Part shown: positions 1-11,947 of the stretch, piece after piece
Layout: each line of letters starts with the position of its first letter
How positions within the stretch are numbered: the first letter of the stretch is position 1
NCBI GenBank assembly: GCA_013396655.1
Contig: WBMV01000441.1
Location: forward strand, 630,914-694,913
Reading direction: 5' to 3'
Length of the DNA: 64,000 bases
Source of the DNA: Campylorhamphus procurvoides
Lineage: Eukaryota > Chordata > Aves > Passeriformes > Dendrocolaptidae
Program-made: the position numbers and the translations under genes
Notes under the pieces: model-generated
Told to the model about the DNA's origin: nothing
Database searches by the model: none
The model's input: only the letters and a program-made list of their open reading frames with translations

Positions 1-480
1 GGCCTCCCACGAGGTAACAACTTCTTTCATGCATCCCCCTGCTCTAACAGGGGGGTCTTTGCACCCCGATGGATCCCATGGGCTTCGAGGGGACAACTCG
101 TAATCACCATGGTCATCACCAACGTATTCAAGGAATAATAGTTTTGAGTCCACTCCCTGATCCGTGGGGTCCCTTCCCCTCCTTCTCCTCCTCTCCTCCT
201 GCACTGACCTTGATGTCTGCGTTGTGATGTTGTTAACCCATGGCTGCCGAATTCTAACTGCGCCACAACTTCTTAAATATGTTTTCATGCAGGGGCGTAA
301 CTTAATGGTTCAAAAGCAGGAAGTTTTCCTCGGAGCTGGCCCTCATTGGCCCTGCTCTATAGGATGGAGGGAAACTTCCAGAGGCTTCCAACAGACGCCA
401 ATCTTCCTCTTATATAAAAAAAAAACCCCTAACCAGATAAACCCACGACACATACACATACACACACCTCTATAAGAAAA
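1..480. other. Unclassified CpG-bearing segment, possibly an old LTR or ERV leader
   Basis: This stretch has more CpG dinucleotides (for example near 130, 160, 220, 250, 295 and 335) than the AT-rich DNA after it, which suggests an insert of different age or origin. It contains a perfect 7-base stem (35-41 pairing with 48-54, loop 42-47). On the minus strand a TATA-like TATATAAGAGG motif lies at about 406-416. Both resemble LTR or retroviral leader DNA, but I see no clear TG...CA ends or target duplication, and the left end may lie outside the window. Open frames here are short and unrecognised. An undescribed repeat or ordinary intergenic DNA is equally possible. Confidence 0.2.
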
Positions 481-1010
481 CCTATGCTATAACTCAGGCA
501 AGTAATTAAAAATTCAGTTAAATATTATGTCACTGACAACATCTATTTTTCATGTAATATAGGTCAAAGTGCTTAATATCTTTGCTCAGTTGTTCAGCCA
601 TGACAAATGTAAATTTTCAAGTGCTGTGGTAATTTTGATTCGATGTCAACATAAGGACCCTGGTAAAATTAGTATCAGTAAAAGAAGCATCACAGCCAAA
701 TGCATTACTTCTACCCAACAGCAGGGATATAACAGCGAGCAGGTGAGTGTCTGGCTGTGTGTGTACACTGAGCTTGGAGCCAAGGGTGTCCTGTCCAGCC
801 CTCTCTACTACCTTTATCAAGAGGGAAGGTACTGAAGCTCTGGGGTCTACAAAACACCTACTAACATGGCATGCCACAACTCTAGGAATAATTGTCTCCA
901 CAGGCTCCTGGTGTCCTTGCAAAGGGTGTGAGATGAAGAGATGCTCCCCCACCCAAGAGCAGAGGAGACCCAACATGGTTAAGGTGCAGTTTTGGAAGGT
1001 GCAATACTAG

Positions 1011-1122
1011 AGAATCACGGAACAGCTCAGCGTGGAAGTGACCTCTGGAGATCACCAGGTCCAAACCTCCTGTTCAAGCAGGGTCACTTTGAGCAGGTTG
1101 TCCAGGGCCATGTCCATGTAGG
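1011..1122 (-). mobile_element. CR1: CR1 LINE fragment (3' end), degraded
   Basis: The plus strand reads like the reverse complement of a CR1 3' end: an AATCACGGAA start, then GGAAGTGACCTCTGGAGATC, then TCCAAACCTCCTGTTCAAGC followed by GGGTCAC and a GTCCAGGGCCATGTCCA stretch. The element therefore points to the minus strand. Only about 110 bases of the 3' untranslated end remain, as usual for 5'-truncated avian CR1 copies, and divergence marks it as old. It has no coding capacity. Confidence 0.7.
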
Positions 1123-4100
1123 AATGCAGAAGGAGCAAAGCACACAGCAACAAAGATCTGCCTTACCCAATGTGTGTGCAGAAGGTGGCACCAAGCAGGA
1201 GCAGCTCAGTGACATCCTGTGAAGTCTGAAAGGCCATGCTTCTCCAGCACTACAATTTCTTCTTCTTCTGCTGTGCATCTGCCTCTACTGTGAATCTTAC
1301 CCTTTCCAAAGTTAATAGCAAAATTACCCAAGAAACCTCAATCCAAGTTTCTACTTGCAAATGCAACAGGCATACTGGAAACGTACAGACTGGCAAATAC
1401 TTAGCACAGACATACTAAGTAGGGCAAACATCAAAAATTTTAGAAAGTGCTATAATTAAGGAGAATTAATTGTGCCCAAAGAGGCCTGGAGATGGGGTAG
1501 CCCAGCACAAACAAACCTAAGCAGCCCTGATGTGGTGGATCCTGCACTGTGTGACCAGAGGCACTCACAATCCGAGAGGTCTCAACAAGAACAAAGTCAA
1601 CACCAATTGAGCAATTGACTATTGTAACTTTCCTGTAACCCCTCTCCATTCCTCTCAGACCCCTGGGAAATTAAAATTGTGTCAAGATCTGTAAAAATAT
1701 GTATCAGGAAATAATAAAGTATTAGGGGGTCCCAGCCTCCTGCTACACCAAAAAACAACTTGCTTTCAGAAATTATAGTTGCACAAATGTGAAATATCCA
1801 CAAAGGCAGAGTGAAACAAGTTTGAATTTATTAATCCCTTGACAAGATTCTAAATAAATATTAAACAATGCTGTATGCAGAGTGGAAAGAAAACCCTGCA
1901 GCATTCAGCAGCTGAACAATTTGTTAAATTAGCAAGAAAAGCAACATCTCAAGTAAAGCATGAAAGACAAACTTCAAGTACCTCTTCTCTTGGCTTTCCC
2001 AGTGTAAGCAACCTCCACCTTCACATGCCACTGTGCTACCCCACAGGGACACCTGTGCCGTGAAATGGTTTGGTTTTTGTTTTTTTTTAAATCCAAATCA
2101 ACATATTTCCACAGCAAGACTAAAGATACAATATGGAGGCAGAAATAGCAGATGATAGGGAGGAGAAGTCCTGCCTAAACTAGCATTTCTGAAAAAAAGT
2201 TATGAAGTTGTATCTTATGAGTCTAGGAAGCCAGCAATGAGAAAGCAATGGTGCACCACAGTTTAGTGCTGTGTAACTGCGGACATCAAGTACTGATACG
2301 TCTCTTGGGAAAATCCACTCAGTTCTGCCTTTGGTTTCAAGAAGACAGACTCGGAGTACCTTCACCTTGGCACTTGCAGTAGCTCTGCATCAAGAAGCCA
2401 AGCATTTTTAATCTTCTTACTTGTCTGCATTGGTCTAGTCACCTACATGTGACTGCTGCTACAAGTACGGTTCACAGAGGTGAGATCTAGTCTATGGTGC
2501 AGACAGCTAAGTCTGCTTACAAAGTCTGGGTGATTAGCTCAAAGAGAAAGAAGACATCTGGGGACATGATTCATCTGACCTATTTTAGTTGTTTACATAG
2601 CATGAAATGTCTCTTCCTCTTAGTGGACAATAAAGCTGAGTCCAGACACTGACACAGCAGGTTGTCAGCATGTGGTCAGATGATTCTCACATAGGTGCCT
2701 GATCTTATATGGGTGGAAGGAGCAAAACAAACAAAAACAAAAAAACCCATCAACCTTTCTTTCAATAGGTTTTTTTTTTTTTTGCTATTTGAAATGCATT
2801 TTCCTCAAAATGCATCTTTGATATATAAGTCCTTTGGTACAACTAATAATGTCACCAAGTGCATAGAACCAGGGTTTAAAGGGAAGCAGAAGAAAAAGGA
2901 TTAAATGCAGAAAAAAATAAAGGCCAAGGATGTATTACCAGATGCCTGAAAATTGGCATTATAGTTCCTGATGTGACATGTGAGTTCAGCATGGCGCAAC
3001 AATTTAAAAGCATCTAAAACAGCTGGTGGGATTCTCAGACACAAAGGGAGATAATTGTCAATTTTATTTACAGCAATTAAATCTGTATAGGCTAAAATAG
3101 GATCTATTGTTCTTCCCAAATACTGGGATTGAAGCCAAAAGTAACTTCAGTGGAATAGAAAGTTGGCACTTTGGAAAGTGGTTGAGAACTGTGTAATTCT
3201 CTAGGAAAAAAACTCAACCCACAACCAGAAACCAAAGACAACTTACAACTTCAAAGACTTTTTACATAAAGAATTTCTCCTTTTCCAAAAGTACCAGAGA
3301 GATGTCAGAAATTAATATGGAAACAGATGTCAACATAGACTTATCTCAGTGCGCATTCCACTCAAACAGAAATGTATCCAGTAATTTCTTCTGCTGACTG
3401 AAAAGAAGAAAGCTTTTTTGCACACTCCCCAGATACGTACCTTTGGAGTCACTGAGCAGAGGATATTTAGACAGGCACAGAAAGCTGGATAGCTCTTATT
3501 AAGGGGCAAACACCGCCATTAGAGAAACAATGATTAATCTGCTTTCAATTCAAAATGATCAACAAGTGGCAGCAAAGGACTGGCAAATCATTTGCCAAGG
3601 ACAAAATACCCCCAGCAGCATTAAGTGATGTCTGATGTACTAGGAAAAGCCACAACGAGTTGGTGCCATGATCTTCAAAGCAGTGCCACAGTTTGTCCCC
3701 ATTCACAATGTCTCCTAAGGAGATAAGAGTTCATCTAGCTGGGATGGGAGATGTAAAGGCAGTGTATGATAAATCTAGTTTCAGCTTAGCAGGAAAAAAA
3801 AATAAATTCCCTCTAACCCATATGAGAAAGTGCCTGTGTCCTGACGGAAAAAATGCAATGCCCAGACTGAGGCTGGAACAGAATGTGTGGTTATGACCAA
3901 AAGTCTCCTGGTTGGCAAGTCTGAGTGCAGCTTTCACCCACTCCTTTACAGACAATATATTAAAACCAAATTTTGTAAGTTAAATCTGGACTTGAAAGAA
4001 TAAAAAACTGTTTAGGACTCTGACAGAACAGCCTGATAGAAGAAATGCAATGTAACCTTCCTCTAACTATAGGATGGAAGGCGCCAAAGGTCCCTCTCCA

Positions 4101-7100
4101 TCTAGCCGTGCTTCAAAAGACTCCATGGGCATCTTGTTGACAAATTTCATCCCATCCTGTTCCTCAAGGTTTTTCCCCTTTCCCTGCATTGGGCCCATCA
4201 CTCCCACTTCTTGTTCATTCATCCACCAGACAAATACCACTGCTTATCTCCTTCCCCCCATACAATTTGGTTTTTGTCATATCCATTTCCTGGTTTCAGA
4301 AGCTCAGTCAGACCAGCAGAAGGCTGGAGATCTCAAGCCTGGTGAGGGGGAAACACCATGGCTGCCCCAGACAGGCAGCAGCAAGCTCTGCGATCTGTTT
4401 CACAGTGCAAGGCTGCTCCTGGGTTACATCTGTATTACTACATACAACTGGCCCTTCTCCACCTCAGGAGCCAAAAGCATGGGCTATTCTTTTCAGCCTC
4501 TCCCAGAACTGAGTGTCTGCATCCCAAATGCCCAGTGCTGCCCAGGCTGCTCCTGCCTACCATATAAGAAACTGAAAGATTGCACAGGCCACAGTCATGC
4601 TGGGGACATACTAGATCAACATGCATAAATGTACAACAAGCACCGAAGCCAATGTTTGCTTCAGTAGTGTTTCCTTGTACAAGTGCTGTCCTGGCAGCCA
4701 GAACAGGACCTGCAATGAAGGGCAGTTTATCCCAGGCTGCAGGCGCAGGAATTCCCGCACAGTCCTGTAAGGTCTGCAAAGCTGGACACTGTCAGATGGG
4801 ATGCTTGACTATGCCTTTCTACTTGACAGGAACCTCACAAAACTAAAAACAAATTCATTTTTCCTACACACTTTCTATTGAAAAGGAAAACAAAACCAAC
4901 TTATTTCACTGTATGATCCACCTGAAATACAATTCTGCAATAAAAGATGAGTACAGATAGCTACTGCTATGCACCACGAACACCATAATTAAAAATCATT
5001 CATCTTCAAAAGATCTTTCTCCAAACATGTTACATTATTCATTGGAAAGGCTCCTATTGCACTCAAGATAAAAATGAAGTTAACTACTTTTCTGCAGCAA
5101 GAATATTTAGTAACACCAAAGACTGTTTTGTAGTGCAGAAAAACCCACATAGTTTTTGAACTATCTAACTGGGATGTTGGTAACAATGAGTCACAGGAAC
5201 TTAAAAAGGATGGCGAATTAGCAAATCCCACCTCTGTGTTGAGAAAATAGCATGGCATCATCATCAGAGTGTCGTGGCGATGGCAGGGTGAGATCCATTC
5301 CTGTCTGAACTCTGGCAGAGATGCTTGAAGCACCTTTTGGTCCTGGGCAGCTCAGAGCCCTGGCTGGTGCCAGCTCAGCACTAGCAGGTGTTCTCCTGGC
5401 TTCTGCTCAGCTCAGCATGAGCCCATGTTCCTTCCTCAGGAACTTGCAGCTCTAAGGTATCCATGGAATTAAGAGATACAGCTTAAAGGATTCTCCAAGT
5501 CAAGCCTGATAAAGCTTGACCCTGCCTCACACCCCATTCTCTAGTGCCTTAGCAAGTTCTTCAGCAAGCACATTCCTCCTGAGCTCTCTTCATCACTAAA
5601 TACAATTGCAATGTTATGTTGAGTCTTTTTTACTTTTTTCTTCTACCTTTTTTTTCTTTAAACTTACCCTGTCTCAGATTCCTCCTGCCAGGTCCCTTGG
5701 TTAAAGGGATATGCTGTGGTGAAGCTACATCCCTTCCCCCAATCCTCAGGACAGCATCATGCCTTCTGATCCAATTCTTCAACCTTTCTAGCTGTTTCTT
5801 ATCCCACCACCAAAAGCCTTATTTCTCATTGCTAGGGACTCTCTAGTCCTGCACCAACCTCCTTGAAAGGAAGCTGAAGGAGGTATTTCCTACTTTCAGT
5901 CAACATTGTCCAAAGATACTGCCACTAAAAGAAAAATATTAAAACTCCCAGTCATGTAGTTTTATAACCTGCCATAAACAGAAACTTCATAGCAAACCAA
6001 TATACACATTACTATTCAACTGATTCTCAACATAATCCTCCAGCTCTACAAGACTGTTTCCTAATACAAGACAATACCGCAGCTTAAAATACATTATGTT
6101 TTGCCTTCAAATTTCTTAATGCATTGTAAAATACAGTAGAATAACATTGAATAGGTTTTACATATAGAGCCAAAAAAAAAACTTTGAAGCACCTAGAAAG
6201 AGAACAAAAAGAAAAAATATTTTAAGCATGAGAAACAAAACCTTAATTAAAAATAGTTTCTATAAAATACTGCATCTATCTATAACCAATAAGTTGTATT
6301 TTATCCCATACAAAAATAAATGGGTTTTAAATAACTAATGGAACATTTGGAACCTTCTACCTTTACACTGAATTTCTCACTTCTAACTGGCAAGATCATG
6401 ACATCAATATAATTTTGCTTCCTTTTACCCGTCAAGCATCTTAGAATACACACCTTTTCCCACCAAAGTGTGTTTCAGGGTAGAGGTAATATTTCAATGA
6501 GAAAAAGGAGATCCTTTACTCCACAGACTCAAATACTCACAAAACATGGTTATACCACCTCCAGTACAAAATTAGGTAGTGTTTTCCAAAGCAGTTAAAT
6601 CACTATGCTGCCTTTATCTCTGTATTCTTTGGAAACATATATATATATATATACACAAACACAGTGCCCACATGTATATTTTAAACAGGGATAAACTTAT
6701 CTGGTTAGGACATATTTTATTTACCATGCAAAGATTAAGAAATACAATCTCTGTAGTTCTCACTGTTGAAATAAAATGTCCCACAGAGTATAGGAATAAT
6801 CAGCACAGCAATTAGAAAAGAAAGATTTGAAACACAGGGGAGTCCTCTCCTGCTGGGATGAAAAAGGAAAAAATAGAAAAAGCAAGTAAAAAAAATTCCA
6901 CTTCCTCTGAAATATTGACTATTTCAATGAGCACAAAATTCAGTCTTGCAGAGAAAAGATTTTGAGTAATGCATTTCTGAACTGAAGAAATAGCTCCTTC
7001 CACAGCTGATGAATGGACAGTGGTTGCAGCAGGGGCAAAGGTGTCTGCTACCACATTATCTGCTGTTACACACCTCCCTCCTTTGATGCATAAATTAAAA

Positions 7101-8045
7101 GTTGTGTGGCCTCACAGTCTCCAAGGGGAAAGAAGGGCATATTAACCGACACCTCCTCCTAAGCACCATTACATGCTCAGGGATGAGCAAGTCGCCCATT
7201 TGGATTTGCAGAGAAACCAGCCTGCAGCAGACAAATGGCAGCAATGTTTTTCTGCTCCCCTCTCCACTGGGGGGTGGTGGTGCCAGGGGAAAGGAAGGAT
7301 GTCAAACTCCAATCTGACAGCCCATAGTCCTTATAAACCTTTTCCATACACAAACTGGAACAAAACAAAAATCAGTTTCTGAACCATCTTCAGAACTGTC
7401 TTAGCACAGCTATACTGTCCCTGATGTGTCAGAACTCCAAGGCAGCGTTTTGGAGTAGATAGTTTACATACTTTACTAACAGTAGAACATTTTACAAAGG
7501 AATGCTACTCTCCTGCTGAAATACTGGGATCAGACACCTCCAAGTAAATGCCGAAAGAATGGCCCACTTTCTGCTTGATGGTCTTCCACTGTACATGACA
7601 GCTGCTCCAATCTCAATTCATCACACTTTATCACTTGAGCTTAGATAAATGGCTCCCACATGTGTGATTCCTTCCCTTCTTGCAAAAGTTATTTTGGCTG
7701 GCACTTCTTCCTTTTTATGAAGAAATGAGGCTTTTCCAGAAGATGGGAAGCTGAAAGAAAATTTTTATTTTTTGGTTTTGCAAGCAGTAGTTCTGCTGAA
7801 GTCACGGTTTTTCAATTACAGCAAAAAAATTACTAAACTCGTTTAATCTTCTTACTTCCATACGCATGAAACTTTGCAGTCTTCTAGATTTACTGTACTT
7901 TTTAGACCATAACTAGCCATTCTGTATAAAATTAATTTCTCACATAGAGACATCAATGGGAGGCCAGAGTATTAAGCAACAAGCATCCTATCTTTCCCTC
8001 TTATATATGCATGCAAAAACTTCACCACACTTTTTATTTCCTTAC
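1123..8045. other. Gene-less AT-rich stretch
   Basis: I see no recognisable gene here. The stretch is AT-rich with homopolymers (T14 at 2770-2783) and the (AT)n tract listed separately. The longest ATG frame is 4074-4628 on plus (184 codons, good start context AGGATGG). It lies in a pyrimidine-rich stretch, resembles no family I know, and runs against the inferred transcription direction, so I do not call it a gene. Confidence 0.5.
6637..6654. repeat. (AT)n microsatellite
   Basis: About nine AT units run without interruption and are followed by a short CA-rich tail. It is a simple-sequence repeat with no sign of function. Confidence 0.85.
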
Positions 8046-8107
8046 CTCTATAACAACAGTACTTCTTCCACCCCTGATTTATCTCCTGCCTACAAGCACA
8101 AACTTAA
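8046..8107 (-). other. Candidate noncoding exon (minus strand)
   Basis: Reading the minus strand, a strong acceptor (pyrimidine run ending CCCCCTTCCTTGTAG) ends at 8108. A 62-base segment follows, then a good donor GAG|GTAAGG with its GT at 8045-8044. All three frames of the full segment contain stops. An inner acceptor at a second AG would leave about 43 bases with one open frame. If real, it is an untranslated or lncRNA exon. It lies 36 bases from the LTR at 8144, so the acceptor could have arisen near the insertion. No transcript evidence is available. Confidence 0.15.
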
Positions 8108-8143
8108 CTACAAGGAAGGGGGAAAAAAGTATAAGTGCCTAAT

Positions 8144-8680
8144 TGTGCTGGTTTTGGTTGGGGTAGAGAAAATTTTCTTCACATAGCCCCTTGTATGGGT
8201 CTGTGTTTTGGATTTGTGAAGAACACATAATATATGCATATATAACATATAATATAATGTTTTTGCTACTGATGAGCAGTGCTTATGCAGAGCCAAGGCC
8301 TTTCCTGCTTTTTGTAATGCCATGCTGGCAAGGAGACTGGTGGTGCATGGGAAGTTGGGAGGATTCATAGCTGGAACAGATGACCCAAACTGACCAAAGG
8401 GGTATTCCAGACTATATGATATCATGGTCAGTATATAAAGTGAGGAAAATAAGGTGGAGGATGTTTGGAGTGATAGCACTTTCTTCCCAAGTCACCATTA
8501 ATGTGTGATGGAGCCCAGGTTTCCTGAGGATGGCTGAATGCCTGCCAGCCCGTGGGAAGCAATTCCTTGCTTCGCTTTGCTTACATGCATGGTTTTTCCT
8601 TTACCTATTAAACTGTCTTTATCTCAACCTATGAGTTTTCTCTCTTTTACTCTTCTGATTTTCTAGTTGGTAGTTGGCAT
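8144..8680 (+). mobile_element. Solo LTR of an avian endogenous retrovirus (probably ERVL-type), 3' end decayed
   Basis: The segment starts with TGTGCTGGTTTTGGTTGGGG, contains a TATA-like GTATATAAAG at 8431-8440, and has a late tract at 8601-8627 with an ATTAAA poly(A)-type signal. These match the order of a common avian LTR known to me. A second copy lies at 38063-38654 in the same orientation and shares an identical 27-base tract. No internal gag, pol or env sequence is attached, so it is a solo LTR. The last 60-80 bases of the family are missing or unrecognisable before the (TG)n tract. The ERVL assignment is from memory and uncertain. The LTR identity is well supported by the internal match. 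Confidence 0.75.
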
Positions 8681-8681
8681 C

Positions 8682-8685
<4 letters not shown>

Positions 8686-8712
<27 letters not shown>
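8686..8712. repeat. (TG)n microsatellite
   Basis: About 13 TG units are followed by TATATA. The repeat lies exactly at the decayed 3' end of the LTR and may have grown from it. Confidence 0.9.
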
Positions 8713-8717
<5 letters not shown>

Positions 8718-10965
8718 ACTTTTATAACTCCCCATTTCCTTCATCAGGTAACAGATTTTTGGTACAGTGTGCTGTGAAGTGTACCAACTAATATGCTTTT
8801 GAATCTGGTATATTTGAACATGACCCAAACATTTAGTAGACATTTTCTCTAGAGAAAAAATGTTGTGTCCAATTAACATTTTAAATAGCCTCAATAATTA
8901 GTGCAAAGAACACTAGAATAATTGTGTCCATTAGAATTCCAGCAACTTTATCTGCCTGTGACTTCATAGTGGGCTTCAACTGGGTTTGAAATATCACAAC
9001 AACAACAAAAAATTAAATAAAAACACTGTTGCAGTTAATTCTCAATAGCACAGACTTTCAAAAATATCTTAAGGTAATACTGATGATTTTTACTACATAT
9101 TAAGAAAGAAATCCATTGTTTGAACATGGGAACAATACTCCCCGAACTGTTTCAATCATCTCAGGCTTCCTCCTTTACAAACTGTCTTCAAAACGCAAAG
9201 AGGCTTATCCTCTGTAACAAAGGTAGCATCTATCAACAGCTCAAGAAAGCAGTGGGAGCAGGGCATCACACTCAGCTTATTTGCTCTAAGAATATTTCCT
9301 GCACCACCACCTCTCTGTAGGCATTTATGAGATTCAGTGGATAATACAGTCAAATTAACCTTCAGTTTGTGGGGCTGTTTTGCACAACATTTAGGTGTAT
9401 ACCACAAGGTGAATCCTCCCCAACTCTATGTATATCGTGTCTCCAAGAAAACATTTCAGCTCTACTAAGCTGATCTACCCAAGGAATTACTCTTGGAAAA
9501 ATAAGATCACCTTTGCTTTCAATATATTTGATGATGCCTGTTTAATCAGAGAAAGAAGCACTTTTGTCACCTTGTGAGGAAGAGACTATACATCTTGTCA
9601 AGTGAAGGGGTGGGCATGCTTTCAGGCACCATCCCTTCAGTCAGAAGTTAATAGATACAAGCAACACCTTAGAGATACACAGAGAGCTCGAGGTATCTCT
9701 GTGTCATACTTATTCCTCACCTTTCAGCCCATTGTATCTTTAAAAGCAAATCAAAAACTGCACAGAAGCTTGAAACAGCCCAATGAAACAAACAGTTTTT
9801 CTTTCCAGACTTGGCAGTTTACAAGAATAATGAAGTTTCCAAGCTTTTGAGAGCTAAATAAAAATAATAAAAATCCACAAACTGGGATGGGCAATTATAC
9901 AAATGAACAGATGCTCAGAATACTATGTAAACAAATCAGAAGTAAAATATTTTCCTTCCCCTATTGTAGCTTATTTGCATACACCTCCCAGCGATGCAGG
10001 CCTATAGTCTACAATATATTTCCTGTGCTTTGATGAGTGCAGGATGCAGTGCCACAGGCAAAACTGCTGCTTGTTAGAATATGCTAATTTATTCCTGGTT
10101 TCAGAATATATTTCAATGCCCTCTCCCATATAAAATCAGAGTACAGCTTTGTTTATATTTACTGCTGAGAGAAGGTGGTGAACAGCGGAGGACACAGCCT
10201 GCAGGAACAGCCAACTCCAACACTATCCACTGCGGTGTGAGTCTCCTGTAGGAGCTCACCTCACTGCTCAGGGTCAGTGCCCACCAGCTTTGTTCATGCA
10301 CCACAGATGAGCTTTACTAATGACACACGCATCTACAGGGGTTTCCACTGAGAAACAACGGTTCAGTGCTAACATGCACAGTAACAGAATCTTCCCAGTC
10401 AGATAAAATGCAGAAGAACATATGCAAGCCCATTTTGCCAATAAAATCAGCCTCTACATAGAACTTTCTGACATAATGCTAGCACAGTAAGGAGGACAAA
10501 CAGTATAAGGAATGCTAGATTGGGGAAAGTGACAGATGAATGGATATGATAACACATGAAGTGTAAGGAGAGAAAGTTGGATTCTCCTCCTGTCTGCCAT
10601 TCTACAGGTCTCTTGAAGCGGAAGGTAAGTTCTGGAGACTGATGTCATCTATCAGCACTCCCAGCACTTAATAAGTATAGCCCTTCTAGTGTTTAATTGC
10701 AGTTTTTGATTTAGAAGTACATATCTAAATTTCAATTTTGCACTTAAAAACACGTCTCTCTCAATTTTCAAATACACATTATTAATTAGAATATATCTCC
10801 TTTCTTCACACCTCTCAGATGAGACAGAATGGTAAAAATGCACATTTTTTTCAGACTAACAAACACCTTTGTTCACCTACACAAAGGTTATGCAGCCTAG
10901 GTCAAGAGACAGAAAAGTATGCCCTTACTCTGAACCCAACCACCCCACTTCTCCTCCCTTCTCAC
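8713..10965. other. Gene-less stretch downstream of a candidate minus-strand stop
   Basis: I see no recognisable gene here. On the minus strand an AATAAA lies near 10093, about 0.9 kb after the candidate stop at 10969-10967, so it could serve as a poly(A) signal if that exon is real. A short candidate exon with donor AAAG|GTGAGG lies near 9719-9763 and is weaker than the listed ones. Confidence 0.4.
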
Positions 10966-11086
10966 CTCATACAAAGCTAACTAGGCGGCTGTTTCCTTCA
11001 TCTGTGATACGACCTCCAGACAGGTAGCTTAGCAAATACACTCCTTCAGGGCTATATCTTCTGAGGTACATGACCACTGGCTGCTC
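10966..11086 (-). other. Candidate coding exon with in-frame stop (minus strand)
   Basis: On the minus strand an AG at 11088-11087 (context GGGAATAG, pyrimidines further upstream, so a weak acceptor) is followed by 39 open codons and TGA at 10969-10967. A strong donor GAG|GTGAGA starts at 10965. The translation includes MYLRRYSPEG and later SGGRITDEGNSRLV, protein-like in composition but not assignable to a family. The other two frames contain stops. The frame joins in phase 0 to the candidate exon at 11844-11947, an intron of about 760 bases. A 39-codon opening is common by chance, so this remains a hypothesis. Confidence 0.2.
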
Positions 11087-11843
11087 CTATTCCCAGTGGG
11101 TTTGTTGGTGAAGCCAAATTGAGAGAAGAGTTAGAGAGCAAAACTGGAGTTTTGGTCTCCAGTGGCTTAAGCACCCTTGTTCTCTGGTGTCAGGTGTTGG
11201 TGTCCACAGCCTGAGCAATACAGTGCTGATACTCAGCCCATGGCTGTTTCCTAAACACCAAGCACAAGGTTTGTAGCTTTCAAGTCCAGGGAAACCAGTT
11301 CCACAACTCAGTGTTAAAGGATGATTCTGCAGATAAAACTGCTGAGGACTGTGAGGTAAACCTTCAGCAGTCTCAAAAGCAGTGAAGATGGGGATACAGG
11401 ATACTTACACATTAAATGTAGGCCTTTTTCCTACAACAAAAATCTTTTTTGTTTCTTCATATACATTTTCTTAGCCATTTACAAGTTACCTTTCTTCCAA
11501 CTTTAAAATAATTACAACATCAAATATAAACATCAGGTTCAAATCATGCCATTTTATAGGAACAGTACTTCACTTCAAAAAAAATCACCTCTAGGCAAAT
11601 GACTGACAGAATGAACTCCTGACCTTCAGAGGGTCCCTAGTACCCATAACTGGAGTTATTTCTGCAAGAAACTGGAAGACTAACTTAAAACTAACCTGGA
11701 AAAACAAGTTGGTTTTCCTGGGTGCAGTTTCATATCCCCAAGACATGAACTAAGTTAACCGCTTTCCCCACCCCTCCAAACAGGGAGTTCATACTCTGCT
11801 CCCCAAGGACACATGCTTTTATACAGTGTTTCTTCCCACTCAC

Positions 11844-11947
11844 CGCACCCTCTTCACCTCTGGTCATGGAGTAGTTAAGCCAAGGGAAGAGAAGATCACA
11901 GAAAACTTTTTCATTATCCAGCTCTATCTGCATACTCAGGACAGATT
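11844..11947 (-). other. Candidate coding exon (minus strand)
   Basis: On the minus strand, acceptor TTTCTGCTGCATTAG (AG at 11949-11948) leads into 104 bases. These end at donor GGTGCG|GTGAGT, with the GT at 11843-11842. One frame is open throughout: two bases plus 34 codons, including MQIELDNEKVFCDLLFPWLN. The exon ends at a codon boundary and so joins in frame with 10966-11086. I do not recognise a domain. The open frame also reads on past the donor, which is neutral evidence. Confidence 0.2.

Noticed and set aside
4074..4628. 184-codon plus-strand open frame with good start context
   Set aside because: The product has no recognisable domain, the DNA is locally pyrimidine-rich (which lowers stop frequency), and no splice or promoter signals support it.
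11534..11548. GGTTCAAATC motif like a tRNA B box
   Set aside because: No A box or cloverleaf pairing can be found upstream, so it is not a tRNA gene.
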